DNA from: Turnera subulata
Lineage: Eukaryota > Streptophyta > Magnoliopsida > Malpighiales > Passifloraceae
Length of the DNA stretch: 64,000 nucleotides
Assembly: GCA_028386065.3 (NCBI GenBank)
Contig: JAKUCV010005751.1
Span: 296,599-360,598 of the forward strand
Direction: 5' to 3'
Shown: in pieces, positions 9,422 through 19,935 of the stretch
How positions within the stretch are numbered: position 1 is the stretch's first letter
Layout of the letters: the number at the start of each line of letters is the position of its first letter
The notes under the pieces: model-generated
What the model saw: the letters and a program-made list of their open reading frames with translations, nothing else
The model's database searches: none
Told to the model about the DNA's origin: nothing
Position numbers and translations under genes: made by a program

Positions 9422-11080
9422 TCATTCATCATCAAAAAGTGCTGGAGGAGGCAATCTGGAAAGAACTAGCTCAAGCTGCTCCATAATATCAGCCTTAAGA
9501 ACTCTTACCTCATCCCAAAGAGCGACCAAATCAGTATCAAGAAAACTGACACGGGTGGCAAGATCATCCAATTGAGTTTCCTTGGCATTTGCTCCAACCC
9601 TGATTACTTCATATTGGCCCTTTTGAGTAAGCTTAATACTCATGTTAGACAAAGTCTTCCGATCAATCTGTCCAAGCGGCATGAGAATAGGAGATTTGGT
9701 TGATTTCACACCAAATCTTCTTGCAATGAGTGTAATTAGCTGGCCATGACTCCTTAAACAGTATAGGGCAATATGATGCAGTATCTGGTATGCCCAACAG
9801 ATAGGACTCTTCTTCATTAGGCAAGCAATCAAGCATAAATCAGCATTTTCGATGTCAACCAAGTGCCAAGGATGCGGTAGAATTTCTCTTGTGAGCATGT
9901 AATCATTGCCCGAGCAAAGAGGTTTGATTGTTGATAAGTTCCCTTCTTGGCAATTCCATACACTGTCCTTACTTGCTGACTGTAGGTTGGAGCGCCTTCA
10001 ACATTCACTCTTACCCCAGATTTTGTGTTTTAGTGCTTGATAGAACCTTTCTTTGACTTCAACACTTCCCGAATGATGTCAGCAGTGACTCTGATTTTCT
10101 TGCCCCACATTGCTTTCCACATACTTAACCTCTTCATTCTCATCCATCTTTATCTGCAGATTCTTATAGAACTCAATCACCATCATCTCATCTTCTTGTG
10201 TCTTCAAAGTTTCCAAGTAGTCAAGCCTGTAATGCTTCAGGATAGGTGTGACTCCAAGAGCCTCAAAATCTACTAAGACAACATTGTAAGTCTTAGTGAG
10301 AGTCTTGAATTTACTTGTCCCATCTTCTTTCTTCTTCAATTTGCGATCAGGCACAGCTCGGCCACTTGTTTTGGCTTTCTTCTTAGGTGGCTCAGGAACC
10401 TCTTATTCTTCTTCTTCTTTATCTGGTTTTTGTCCAACCAGATCATCATTTAACTTCAGTGCCTCCTTTTCCGCACCTTCTGCAATCTTTAAGATCTCTG
10501 AAGGTGTGAAACCATCATGGCTGCTTTCCTCGATGCCCTCAGCATCATTCTTTTTCAATAATTCACCATCCCTTTGTACAAAAGGGATGGTTTCAACAGC
10601 AACCAATTCTTCCTCAATAGCTTTCCGTTTGTCTGGAGATTTGGTTTTTCCAACTACCAAATCTCTGACTCTATGGGTATCATCCTCAATCCGTTTTAGC
10701 TCAGCAGCTATTTCCTTTTCTTTCTCAGCCGATGCAACATTAACATCCTCAACGTGACCAGATGGACCTCCTTCTCTCTCTAGTATCATTGGTCTTAAAA
10801 CATATAAAAAGTACTCTCCGGTAGCTTTTTCACTGAAGTCACCGAATATGTTCATAATGCTCACTGTAATAGCATTTATTTCATCAGCTGCTGGTGTAAT
10901 CGAAAGAATTTTATTGGCCCCCTGTATATTTTCTATGGCCCACTTCTTTGCCTCATACAAAAGTCTCACTCTTGTGTGTTTGTCTATAGAGGGGACAATG
11001 TCTCGTCTGGCATATTTTGGATCCTAGAGTCTTTCTATTGTTGTCCTAGTAGTATTTGAAACAATAGGTGGAGAGTCAAC
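9422..11080 (-). pseudogene. Additional 3' ORF of element C (plant transposon protein domain type)
   Basis: A once-continuous frame can be followed through one TAG (near 11025), another stop (near 10402), a frameshift near 10110 and a stop near 10030. Order along the protein: KYARRDIVPSIDKHTRVRLL near the N-terminus; an acidic/basic, Glu-Lys-rich coiled-coil region; a basic PPKKKAK cluster that could be a nuclear localisation signal; a region with VDFEALGVTPILKHYRLDYL; WGKKIRVTADIIREVLKSKK; then a hydrophobic ICWAYQILHHIALYCLRSHG segment and a C-terminal coiled coil. The VTADIIREVL plus I-C-W segment resembles the 'putative plant transposon protein' domain found in plant retroelements. Its function is unknown; in Sireviruses this position can hold an envelope-like gene. 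No clear signal peptide or transmembrane helix is seen. Confidence 0.7.
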
Positions 11081-11378
11081 CAGATTTACTTACAGACTTT
11101 TAAGGTAGATTGCACATGCCCAGATCAAGTCTGATTTTTGTAAATTGTTCCTCCTTGAGTGGTTTTGTAAAGATGCCAGCAAGTTGATTTTCAGTCTTGA
11201 CAAACTCAATGGCAGCATCTTTCTTCAATACATGATCTCGGATGAAATGATGTCGAACTTCAATATGCTTGGTCCGAGAGTGTTACACATGATTTTTGGT
11301 CAAATTAGTTGCACTGGAACTATCACAATAGATAGGCACACAGTTAAATATTAGTCCATAATCAGAGGTTTGCTTCAT

Positions 11379-12585
11379 TCATAGGACTTGAGCACAACAT
11401 GCTCCAGCCGCAACATATTCAGCTTTTGTGGTAGATGTAGCAACCGAATTTTGCTTCTTGCTTGACCAAGACATAAGGGATTGTCCAAGCAATTGACAAG
11501 TCCCACTTGTGCTTTTCTTGTCTAAGGTACATCCTGCAAAGTCAGCATCTGAATAGCTTGTCAAAGTAAAAGCATCGACTTTGGAATACCATAATCCTAA
11601 TGAAGGTGTACCTCTCAAATACTTAAAGATGCGTTTTAGGGCTCTTAGATGAGATTCTTTTGGACAAGATTGAAGTCGAGCACATAAACACACACTAAAA
11701 ATGATGTCAGGTCTAGTAGCCGTGAGATATAGAAGACTACCTATCATGCCTCTGTACATCTTGATATCAACATTCTTAATATTTTCATCTTTGTCAAGTT
11801 GGTTGATGTACTCATAGGTGTAGGACTTGATTTGGTTGCATTCATACCAAATCTCTTTAGTAGTTCTCGAATGTAGTTGGCTTGGTTTATGAAGATGCCA
11901 CATTCAACTTGTTTTACTTGAAATCTCAGAAAGTATGTGAGTTCACCCATCATACTCTTCTCAAATTCACTGTGCATAAGCTTCTCAAAATCTTTACAAA
12001 GAGAATCATTAGTAGCACCAAACAGAATGTCATCAACATATATTTGCACAATGATCACATCATTTTTACATGTCTTAACAAATAATGTTGAATCAACTTT
12101 TCCTCTTCTAAATCGCTTAGTCATAAGATAAGTGCTTAATCTATCATACCATGCTCTAGGAGCTTATTTCAGCCTATATAATGCCTTTTTAAGTTTATAC
12201 ACATGATCAGGATGTTCATGACACTCAAAACCAGGTGGTTGCTCAACATAAACTTCTTCCATAATAAAGCCATTTAAGAATGCACTCTTAGCATCCATTT
12301 GGTATAATTTAAATGATCTATATGATGCAAAAGGCAAGCAACATGCGAATAGATTCTAATCTAGCAATAGGAGCAAAAGTCTCATCATAACCTATACCTT
12401 CTTTTTTATTATAACCTTGAGCAACTAACCTTGCTTTATTTCTTATCACAATGCCGGATTCATCAAGTTTGTTTCTGAATACCCATTTTGTACCAATGAT
12501 TGGATATTCAGGAGGCCTCGGTACCAGCTCCCGTACGTCACTTCTTTTGAACTGTTTCAGTTCTTCTTGCATTGCATTGACCCAA
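11379..12585 (-). pseudogene. Reverse transcriptase and RNase H of element C pol
   Basis: Fragments in several frames give copia RT and RNase H: GTKWVFRNKLDESG, NKARLVAQGYNKKEGIGYDETFAPIARLE, IYVDDILFGATN (the YVDD catalytic motif), GELTYFLRFQVKQ, GMIGSLLYLTATRPDIIFSVCLCARLQ, and the RNase H part SYSDADFAGCTLDKKSTSG ... KAEYVAAGACCAQ. At least three frameshifts or stops interrupt it, so it cannot make an active enzyme. It would copy element RNA into cDNA in the particle. Confidence 0.9.
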
Positions 12586-14212
12586 CTTTCATCTTAAATG
12601 GCATCATGTGCATTTTTTGGTTTGACTTGTGACAGGAATACAAGATGCGTGTTCATATTTTGCATGGAGGACCTTGTAGTCACTCCTCTAGAGATATCAC
12701 CAAGAATAGCATCAATTGATAGTCCTCTAAGTGCTCTGACATTTTCTGGAATTTGTTGTGAAGTTGAAGCATGTCCAGTAAGATTTGGTTTTTCTCTAAC
12801 CAGATCTGGCAGATTATCCTGTTGTTGATGTTATACATCATGCGGAACTAGGATAGGTTGTTCCTCATCCTTTTCGTCAGATGAGAGGTCAATGTTTACA
12901 ACCTGTGGTTGAGTTTCAGGAGTAGTATCTGCATCTTCATCATTACTTAAATCACAAGGGTCAACTTCATAAAAAACAACATGCATGGTTTCTTCAACAA
13001 CCATAGTATTTTTTATTATAGACTCGATAGGCTTTACTTGTTGTGAAGTAACCAAGAAATATTCCATTATCAGATTTGGCTTCAAATTTATCCAAGTTAT
13101 CTTTGGTATTTAGAATATAGTATTTAGGAAGTAAGAAATATTTGGTTTCTTATCATATCATATCTCATATGGTGTCTTTTCAATCAAAGGACGCATAGAT
13201 ACTCTATTTAAAATGTAGCATGTTGTGTTCACACCTTCTGTCCTGAAATATGCAGGTAACTTGTGCTCATTAAGCATAGTTTTAGTCATTTCTTGCAAGG
13301 TTCGATTCTTCCTTTCAACAACCCTATTTTGTTGAGGTGTTTTAGGAGTCAAATATGTGTGGACTATGCCACTTGCTTACAGAAGTGATTGAAGACTAGA
13401 TTATCAAATTCTCCTCCATGATCACTTCTTATTTTTTAAATCTTATAGCCTTTTTCATTTTGTAAACGCCTAAGAAGTGTACCAAATTCATAACATGCAT
13501 GATCCTTTTGAGCAAGAAACAAAACCCATGTAAATCTTTTGTAATCATCAACAATGACAAACACACCATGCAAACTTGTTGTTCTCATAGGGCCAAATAA
13601 ATCAATGTGTAACAGCTCAAGAGGCCTAGATGTAAAGATATCATGCTTTGGTTTAAAGAAACTTTTAACTTGTTTTCCAAGTTGGCAAGCACGACATGTA
13701 GCATCTTTCTCATATTTCAGTGCGGATAGCCCTTTTACCAACAATTTTGTTGATAATCTGGAGATAAGGTCCAAGTTGACATGTCCAAGCCTTCGATGCC
13801 ACAAAGTTGGTGTTTCTGTTCTTGCACTTAAACACTTAAGCTCATGGTTAGCAGCATCATTAAAAGATATAGAGTATATGCTTCCTTTTCTGGTACCAGT
13901 AAAAACCACATCTTTATCAACCGAACTAACTAAACATTTTGATGCTTCAAAAGTAACTTTATATCCCTTATCACATAGTTGACTAACACTTAGCAAATTA
14001 TACTTAAGATTGTCAACAAGCAAAACATGTTCAATGGAAGAATTAGAATCAATATTACCAAACCCGAGAATTTATCTTTTGGACTTGTCCCTAAATGTTA
14101 CTTTTCCTCGGACTTTCTTGGTTAGGGATGAGAACTAAGATATTTCATCGGTCATGTGCTTTGAACATCCACTATCTAAGATCCATTCATCCCCTGTTAT
14201 CTGCACAAACAA
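12586..14212 (-). pseudogene. Protease, pre-integrase and integrase region of element C pol
   Basis: Reading leftward: a protease region with DEWILDSGCSKHMTDE before 14100; LLVDNLKYNLLSVSQLCDKGY; the zinc-binding pre-integrase region (WHRRLGHVN ... CRACQLGKQ); integrase core (LLHIDLFGPMRTTSLHG, VDDYKRFTWV, RSDHGGEF); then TPQQNRVVERKNRTLQEM near 13330. Stops interrupt the core several times, and the linker to RT (12831-13085) is acidic and diverged. AGATTTGGTT...AACCAGATCT at 12781-12806 is one of the element's dispersed palindromes. Confidence 0.88.
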
Positions 14213-14743
14213 TTAAGTTTTAGGTACCCAAACTGATTTGGGTCCTTTAGGGTTAGATTTGATTCCTTTTGGAACCCACATATACCTAACCTTTTCATTT
14301 CTCTTTTTAAGCATACAGTTTCGAATACCATGACCATTCCTTCCACAATAGTAGCATGTAATGTAAGGTGCGTGATAATGAGTATACATGTTCTTCCTAG
14401 AAGTGTATCCATATGTGTTTCTTCTGTATTGGTATGGTTGCTTTCTATAATCTGGTTTGTTAGCAACCAGATCCTGTCTAAAGAACTTACTCATCCTATT
14501 TAGTTTGTTAACAACCAAATTTGGTCTCTGTGATATGCTCGAGCTAGGGATTGTAGTTTTCATAGACATATGTGGTTTGTTGTAAACCCTATGTGAGGTG
14601 TCAGGTTTATAAGGCACACTAGATTTAGCCCTAACAAATTGCAGAGAATGATTTGGTTTGTTAGAAACCACATCTTTAGCATCTATTCCATCTTTTTGTG
14701 CTGAGTGCCTTTACTGTCCTAACAACATATTCAGATTGTTTTG
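14213..14743 (-). pseudogene. C-terminal half of element C gag (zinc knuckle)
   Basis: A 152-residue open segment contains repeated N-K-P words and a CCHC zinc knuckle (CYYCGRNGHGIRNC), ending PKSVWVPKT. It was separated from the N-terminal gag by the transposon at 14744-16545. Its coding sequence hosts at least four of the GGTTTGTT...AACC palindromes (14452-14470, 14513-14524, 14573-14587, 14650-14674), which explains the repeated NKP peptide pattern. Confidence 0.8.
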
Positions 14744-15014
14744 GGTTATATATATGTTTCGTCCCTGTACTATATTAAAATGATAATGATCGTCCCTGTA
14801 TGCTAATTACGCTTAATTCGGTCCCCCTACTATTCGAAAATGCTAAATTTCGTCCCCCCGCCCGGTTTAATGAGTAATTAGCTGACGCGGCATGGCTTAA
14901 TCGGATTCGTGGGCCCATATGTCAGAAAAGGGTATTTTTTATTAATTTCCTAACCCGGATCCCGTACCCGGATCGGATGACTCGAGTAAGGAATCCGGAT
15001 CGTGGAAACCAAAG

Positions 15015-15613
15015 CCGAAACGGTTGCAAACATTGGAAGACAATTAATAAAAAATTCGAAACGGTTGCAAACATTGGATGACAATTAATAAAAAAAAACC
15101 TAAATAAATAAATTAATTTAGCTGAAAATATTATTTATTTTCCATATTTTTTTAAATATGGAAAAATAAAAATAAAAATAAATCATTTTTAGAAGTGGTG
15201 TTCAAGAAAGATTATGTTCAAATTATTTTCAAATCTGAAGATATATATTACCGGACCCAAATTAAATTACATCCACTTAAAAAAAAATTTTGACCGAATT
15301 AAGTTCCCACATCTACGAAAATTATAAGTTTTTTAAAAGAAACTAATTATGATAGGAAGAGAAATTAATTATCAATTAATGGGAATTGTAAACAACCGAA
15401 TTAAAGCCTCCATCAAAGACCAAATCCTCATCTCTTTTATTAAATTGCACCCATTTTAAAACTTTGACCGCGTTAAGTTTCTAAGTCTATGAAAATTATA
15501 AATTTTTAAATGGAAACTAATTATGATAGGAACAGAAATTAATTATCAATTAATGAGAATTGTAAACAACCAAATTAAAGCATCCATCAAAGACCAAATC
15601 ATCATCTCTTTCA
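15015..15613 (+). repeat. Tandem duplications inside the TIR transposon
   Basis: A unit of about 46 bp (CGAAACGGTTGCAAACATTGG...) is present twice at about 15015-15105. A second unit of about 170 bp, containing TTGTAAACAACC and CATCAAAGACCAAATC, occurs twice in direct orientation, at about 15275-15440 and 15450-15613, with scattered differences. Confidence 0.8.
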
Positions 15614-15753
15614 TCGAAATCCAAGGGTGGACTCAACGGCGGAACCTGCGCAGCCCTTGGCCCCCTCCTCCGCCACCATGGGCGCCAACCCCAGCCAGAT
15701 CTGCTACCGCATCCCTTCCTCCATCGAGTCAAGCCCCGATAAGATCCTCAACC

Positions 15754-16283
15754 ATGGCCATCCTCTCCGATTTTGAAGAAAACCATAAACGAAACCCTCC
15801 AGCCAAGAATCCAGTAGAGGAGAGCAAAGCCGACAAAGAACTTGTCAAGGATCATAAGGAGAAGGCAACGAAGCTTACACCAAATAAGGGTAACGGTGTG
15901 GACATGAAGAACTACACGAAGGGGCAGAACATCCAAGAAGTCACAATTCATGTCCCAGTCCCACAAGGGACGGCTTCAAGAATGGTTCTTTGTGAGATAA
16001 AGAAGGATTACCTGAAAGTTGGACTCAGGGGTCAGCCTCCAATCGTTGAAGAGGAGTTGCTTAAGCCTGTGAAGGTTGGTGAGTCCTACTAGACCCTGGA
16101 ATACATGTGCAAGGTCACCGTCTTACTTTCCAAGTATGATGGGGTGGATTAGTGGAAATCTCTGTTGAAGGGAGGCCTTGAGCACACAAAGTGGAGCTGG
16201 AACCCAGCAAGTTATCCGATTTGGACTGGGAAACCAAGGCTGCAGTGGACAAGATGATTTTTGATCATTTCCTAACTCGGGTC
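15754..16283 (+). pseudogene. NudC-domain (BOBBER1-like) gene fragment captured by the transposon
   Basis: Starting at MAILSDFEENHKR (ATG 15754), the frame runs through a Lys/Glu-rich linker into a CS/NudC domain: QEVTIHVPVPQGT, CEIKKDYLKVGL, GQPPIVEEELLKPVKVGE. A stop at 16090, a further stop and a frameshift follow; the last part (ELEPSKLSDLDWETKAAVDK, then MIFD) is the C-terminal end of plant BOBBER1-type proteins, just before the right TIR. No intron is visible, so the capture may be of a processed copy. The family acts as small chaperones in development. The fragment itself is disabled. A separate ATG at 15678 starts an unrelated-looking short frame that I could not assign. Confidence 0.8.
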
Positions 16284-16545
16284 ATCCGATCCGGATTCCT
16301 TACTGGGTCATCCGATCTGGGTACGGGATCCGGGTTAGGAAATTAATAAAAAAATACCCTTTTCTGACATATGGGCCCACAAATCCGATTAAGCCATGCC
16401 ACGTCAGCTAATTACTCATTAAACTGGGCGGGGGGACAAAATTTAGCATTTTCGAATAGTAGGGGGACCGAATTAAGCATAATTAGCGCACAGGGACGAT
16501 CCTTATCATTTTAATATAGTACAGGGACGAAACATATATATAACC

Positions 16546-17882
16546 TATAATTCCACTAGTGAGTTTCTTAAGAGAAGATTTCAGGTTAGTGACATGTTTC
16601 TCAAAAGCCTCCTTTTCTTTTGATAGCACATTGCACATATCACTCTTACTAGCAAAACTCTTTTCGAGTTCATCATAAGCATTCTTTAGAGCAAATTTTT
16701 CAGTTTTTAGATCATCACAGATTTTCACAGCATCAGAGTTGGCTAGCCTAAGTTTCTCATTTTCATTCTTATAGGCTTCTTCATCAAACTCAAGCAAATC
16801 AATTTTCTTCTTATACTCTCTATTCTTTCTAATAACTTGCTTATATTTACTATGCAACTCATCAAATACTTCTAAGTAATTCATCAAGATTGAAGTCAGT
16901 AGAATCAGTTACCTCAGATTCTTCATGTGCCATGAAGCAAAGATTCGTCTCCTCCTCCATATTTGAATCGTTGGAGGAATCAGAATCATCCCAAGCGGCC
17001 ATCGCTTTCTTTCCTCTGGTTTTGAAAAACCAGATCTTCCCTTCTTTTGGTAAGGGCATTCTGATTTGATATGTCCGGTCGATTGCATCCAAAGCACACC
17101 AGAGGTTCTTTCTTAGGCCCATCAACCTTCACATCCTTAGATGTCTTTCCTTTGAGCTACTTCTTCATCTTAAGATATCTTGCAAATTTTCTAGAGAGAA
17201 GAGCTACATCGGAATCACTTTCATCACCATCGACTGGCTCTTGCACCTTCAAAGCAACATCCTTTTTCTTTGGTTCAACAATCTTGTCATCATGACAGAT
17301 AAGCTTGCCAATTAGCTCATCATATGAAAGGAGATTTAGGTTTTGAGCTTCTTCAATGGCCGTCACTTTAGGTTCCCATTCTTTGGGAAGTGACCTTAGG
17401 TTCTTTGCAACCTTTTCCCTATGTGTCATCACTTTTCTAAGTGCTGAAAGATTGTTGCATAGTATGGTAAAGCGAGTGTCCATCACTTGGATGGTTTCTC
17501 CAGGAACCATTTAAAATAGCTTATATTCTCTCATCAAACGATTGAGCCTTGATTCCTTAACCTGATTTGTGCCTTCATGAGTGATGCACAACAACTTCCA
17601 TATATCATGAGCAGTTTCACAGGATCTGACCTTTTGAAACTCGCTCTCACTGATTCCACACAAGAGAGAATTTTTGGCTTGAGCATCAAGCTTTGCTCTC
17701 CTCATTTCCTCTTCAGACCAGAGATGCATCTCTCTTGTAGGTCTGTTATAAGGATTTTTCACAATATGCCACATCTCAATATCTTTCCCTTCAAGAAAGA
17801 TCTTCATCCTAAACTTCCAATAGTCAAAGTTTGCCCCATCGAAGTATGGTGTCTTGTTGATACTTGTACCCTCAAAAGCCAT
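16546..17882 (-). pseudogene. N-terminal part of element C gag
   Basis: MAFEGTSINKTPYFDGANFDYWKFRM is the start of a DUF4219/UBN2 copia gag. A stop at 17511 and frameshifts near 17140 and 16870 split it into four pieces: the capsid-like domain (HDIWKLLCITHEGT, FTILCNNLSALRKV, LPKEWEPKVTAIEEA), a zinc knuckle broken by frameshift (TGHIKSECP), an acidic SDSSNDSNMEEET region, and a coiled coil (LHSKYKQVIRKNREYKKK ... EKEAFEKHVTNLKSSLKK). The coiled coil is where the TIR transposon sits. 17015-17033 holds a CTGGTTTT/AAAACCAG palindrome within the knuckle linker. Confidence 0.85.
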
Positions 17883-17924
17883 GATCTTTGTCTCTGAATT
17901 TTACTCCTTTGAACTGAGAACGCA

Positions 17925-17934
17925 GCTCCGCTAC
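17925..17934 (-). other. Primer binding site, element C
   Basis: GTAGCGGAGC on the minus strand directly after the LTR end (…AAAAATCA). The ten-base core is the same as in elements A and B. Confidence 0.6.
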
Positions 17935-18984
17935 TGATTTTTGGCCCAAAAGTGACTAAGAGGGGAGGGGTGAATTAGGCTTTGAACTTTTACGGACAGA
18001 AAAGATTTGGTTTTTGCGATACCAACTTTAAAGCGCTTGGCGAGTGTGGTAAAGCAAGAATGCAAGTAAGGGGAATAAGAGAGACTGAACACAAGCAATT
18101 TAGAGTGGTTCCCCCTTACTAGGTAATCCACTACCTAAAAGTTCCTCCCTTAGGATTTCAAACACTCACTATCCTTAGGTTTTTGGGGGTTCAACCTTGA
18201 CCTTTATAATCACAAGCTTGTCTAGGCTAAGCTCAAACCTTTACAAGCTTTTCACAGGCTAAGCTCTAACCTACCCTCAAATCTAATCCTAGACTTGAGT
18301 ACCCAACAAATCTAATCCAAAACTTGCTTACAAATTACCCTTTGAATGTGTTTTGCATTGTAAGCCGAAAAACCAGATCAGATACCAAATTTTTAAGCTC
18401 AAGTATTCACTCAGATTTTGCACAATAGTTGGGATAGATATTTAGAGGTGCAATGGACCCTCTTTATAGAATCTGAGTGAAGGGGGGTGGGAGGAAGCAG
18501 CTGCAACAGCTCCTTAAACTCCTAATTGACTTCAATTCATTAAATCTTCAGTTTGGTACCGTTGCGCCATGTCAGCTCCTTGGTTGCAAAGAATTACCAA
18601 TTACAGAAAGTTTGGACCACCTTTTTGGGTTGAGTAGGAGTTAGGTGGGAAAGTCTTTTGTACTCCTATAAAGTCTTCTCTCTTACTTGTTCATCAATTC
18701 AAACTGTTGGAAGTGGATTTTAATTGCTTGAAGGACCGCACGCAACTTGCACAAAAGGTTGAAAGTGACAGCTCGCAGATCTGGTTGCAACAAAAACCAT
18801 CTAGCTTGTTTCTGAGATATGGTTTTAGCAAAAACCATAATTCCTCCTCTAAGCTAAAATCAACACTAGGAAAGCTCAAAGCAATCTTGTTATTTTTTAG
18901 TCATCAAAACCAATTATCCACCATGACAAAACATGGTTAATTCACTAATCAATATTAAGAGGTGATTAACACAATTTTTTGTCA
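17935..18984 (-). repeat. 5' LTR of element C
   Basis: The second copy of the 7635-8631 LTR in direct orientation; the minus strand starts TGACAAAAAATTG. In this copy the right arm of the LTR palindrome (18001-18029) has lost three bases, and there is an extra GGGGGGTGGGAGG segment near 18483. The number of differences between the two LTRs indicates an old insertion. Confidence 0.85.
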
Positions 18985-19850
18985 ATATTAAATACAATGT
19001 AAAGATCATATTGTATGAACTTGTTGAATATATTTATTATTAACTTCGATTATCAAACCTAAAAAGTTGGTTAAATAAATATTCAAAATACAATGTAAAA
19101 AATTAATATAACATTAAAAATTAATTTTGATTTCTAAACCTAATAACTAAAATACATCAACTAACAAAAAAAAGAAAACATATGAGTGTTCACACAGGAT
19201 AGTTCTATTTATTGGTAGTTGGTTTGACTTATAGTCTTTCTTATAATTCAATAATTTTACAACTAATTTTTAATTTTTGTTTTTAACCAATACATTAATT
19301 AAATAACCCTTACGACCGACAAATGCCACTTCTTCGCTGGAGCAGCAGAGAATACCCGTGCAATGCAGTGCAGAGACAAATGGAATGGGAAGTGGAGGAG
19401 ACACCGTGGAGACAATGCTGCTTAGTGTGGTGTACGATAATTGGATCCAAGTAATTGCTATAAACAAATCGAAAGAAGAAGGGCATGAAGTGCCAAAATA
19501 TCAGCTTAATCGGCTATTGTAATTGTTAATATCACCTTTTTCTAATCAATATACAAAACGCCACTGTCCACAATTTCTATATGAAAAATATCGGGACTCA
19601 ATTTGGTACCTTTTCACATCCAGAAGTTCAATCTTTTTCTCATAAAAAGTTTAGGGTTCATGGACAGAATTTATATCCTTAAAGCATCTGAATTGAAAAA
19701 TAGAAAAGAGTATTTGGAAACAAAATTAAAAAACTTGAACCCAATATGAGGTCATCAACTAATAGAAAAATTTCATCTAATTCTCTCCCTAGTATAGGAT
19801 TACCAGGCCCAAGACTGCATAGACATAGCACATTTTCAGTAAATATATCC
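18985..19850. other. AT-rich intergenic sequence, no gene seen
   Basis: No open frame with recognisable content. A GC-richer patch at 19315-19440 gives a 65-residue minus-strand frame with no recognisable motif. It is probably the remains of a promoter or 5' exon of a decayed gene. Confidence 0.5.
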
Positions 19851-19935
19851 AACAAATATATTTGCCACATAGAGTACCTATTCAAAACCTTTAATGAGGA
19901 GAAAACTCAAAGCTTTCTCACTCTTGATGCCTCCA
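19850..19935 (-). pseudogene. Decayed duplicate of the unknown exon at 22508-22690
   Basis: On the minus strand the stretch GAGTTTTCTCCTCATTAAAG followed by GGTTTTGAATAGGTA parallels GAGTTTTCTCCTCCGTAAAG and GGTTTTAAAGAGGTA in the better preserved exon. An in-frame stop replaces the splice-site codon. This indicates an old duplication of the locus. Confidence 0.5.

Larger units (their letters stand above)
7696..14674. repeat. Dispersed palindromes AGATTTGGT...ACCAAATCT throughout element C
   Basis: Clear examples: 7696-7726 (11-base arms), 9692-9718 (9), 10421-10443 (ATCTGGTT/AACCAGAT), 10636-10665 (10), 12781-12806 (10, one mismatch), 14452-14470, 14573-14587, 14650-14674, plus 17015-17033 outside this span. 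Loops are 1-12 bases and differ in sequence. They occur in LTRs, gag, the pol linker and the additional ORF. Confidence 0.85.
14744..16545. mobile_element. DNA transposon with about 259-bp terminal inverted repeats carrying a NudC/BOBBER1-like fragment
   Basis: The left terminus 14744-15002 (GGTTATATATATGTTTCGTC...) is the inverted copy, at roughly 95% identity by eye, of the right terminus 16288-16545. Total 1802 bp. It interrupts the coiled-coil part of element C gag. Long TIRs, lack of a transposase and a host gene fragment inside are what Mutator-like Pack-MULEs look like. I could not find the expected 9-bp target duplication: ATTGTTTTG on the left, TATAATTCC on the right. The superfamily is therefore inferred, not shown. 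Confidence 0.8.
7635..18984 (-). mobile_element. Element C: Sirevirus-like Ty1-copia retrotransposon with both LTRs and an additional 3' ORF
   Basis: Two direct LTRs (7635-8631 and 17935-18984) flank, in minus-strand order, PBS, gag, pol (integrase, RT, RNase H) and a long extra ORF before the 3' LTR. The size without the nested DNA transposon is about 9.5 kb. An extra coding region between RNase H and the 3' LTR, plus gag with a coiled coil, fits the Sirevirus lineage. All genes carry stops or frameshifts. A 5-bp target duplication was not evident (TTAAA on the left, ATATT on the right), so either the ends are eroded or my terminal calls are a few bases off. Confidence 0.85.

Noticed and set aside
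9422..11080. Calling the additional ORF of element C an envelope gene
   Set aside because: No signal peptide, fusion peptide or transmembrane segment can be seen, and the recognisable part resembles a plant transposon protein domain.
15523..15753. Extension of the NudC-like frame upstream to ATG 15523
   Set aside because: The upstream residues derive from the transposon's own tandem repeat and a Pro-rich stretch; the native start matching the family is MAILSDFEE at 15754.
14744..16545. Calling the TIR element a confirmed Mutator-like element
   Set aside because: No 9-11 bp target duplication or transposase was found; only the long TIRs and gene capture support it.
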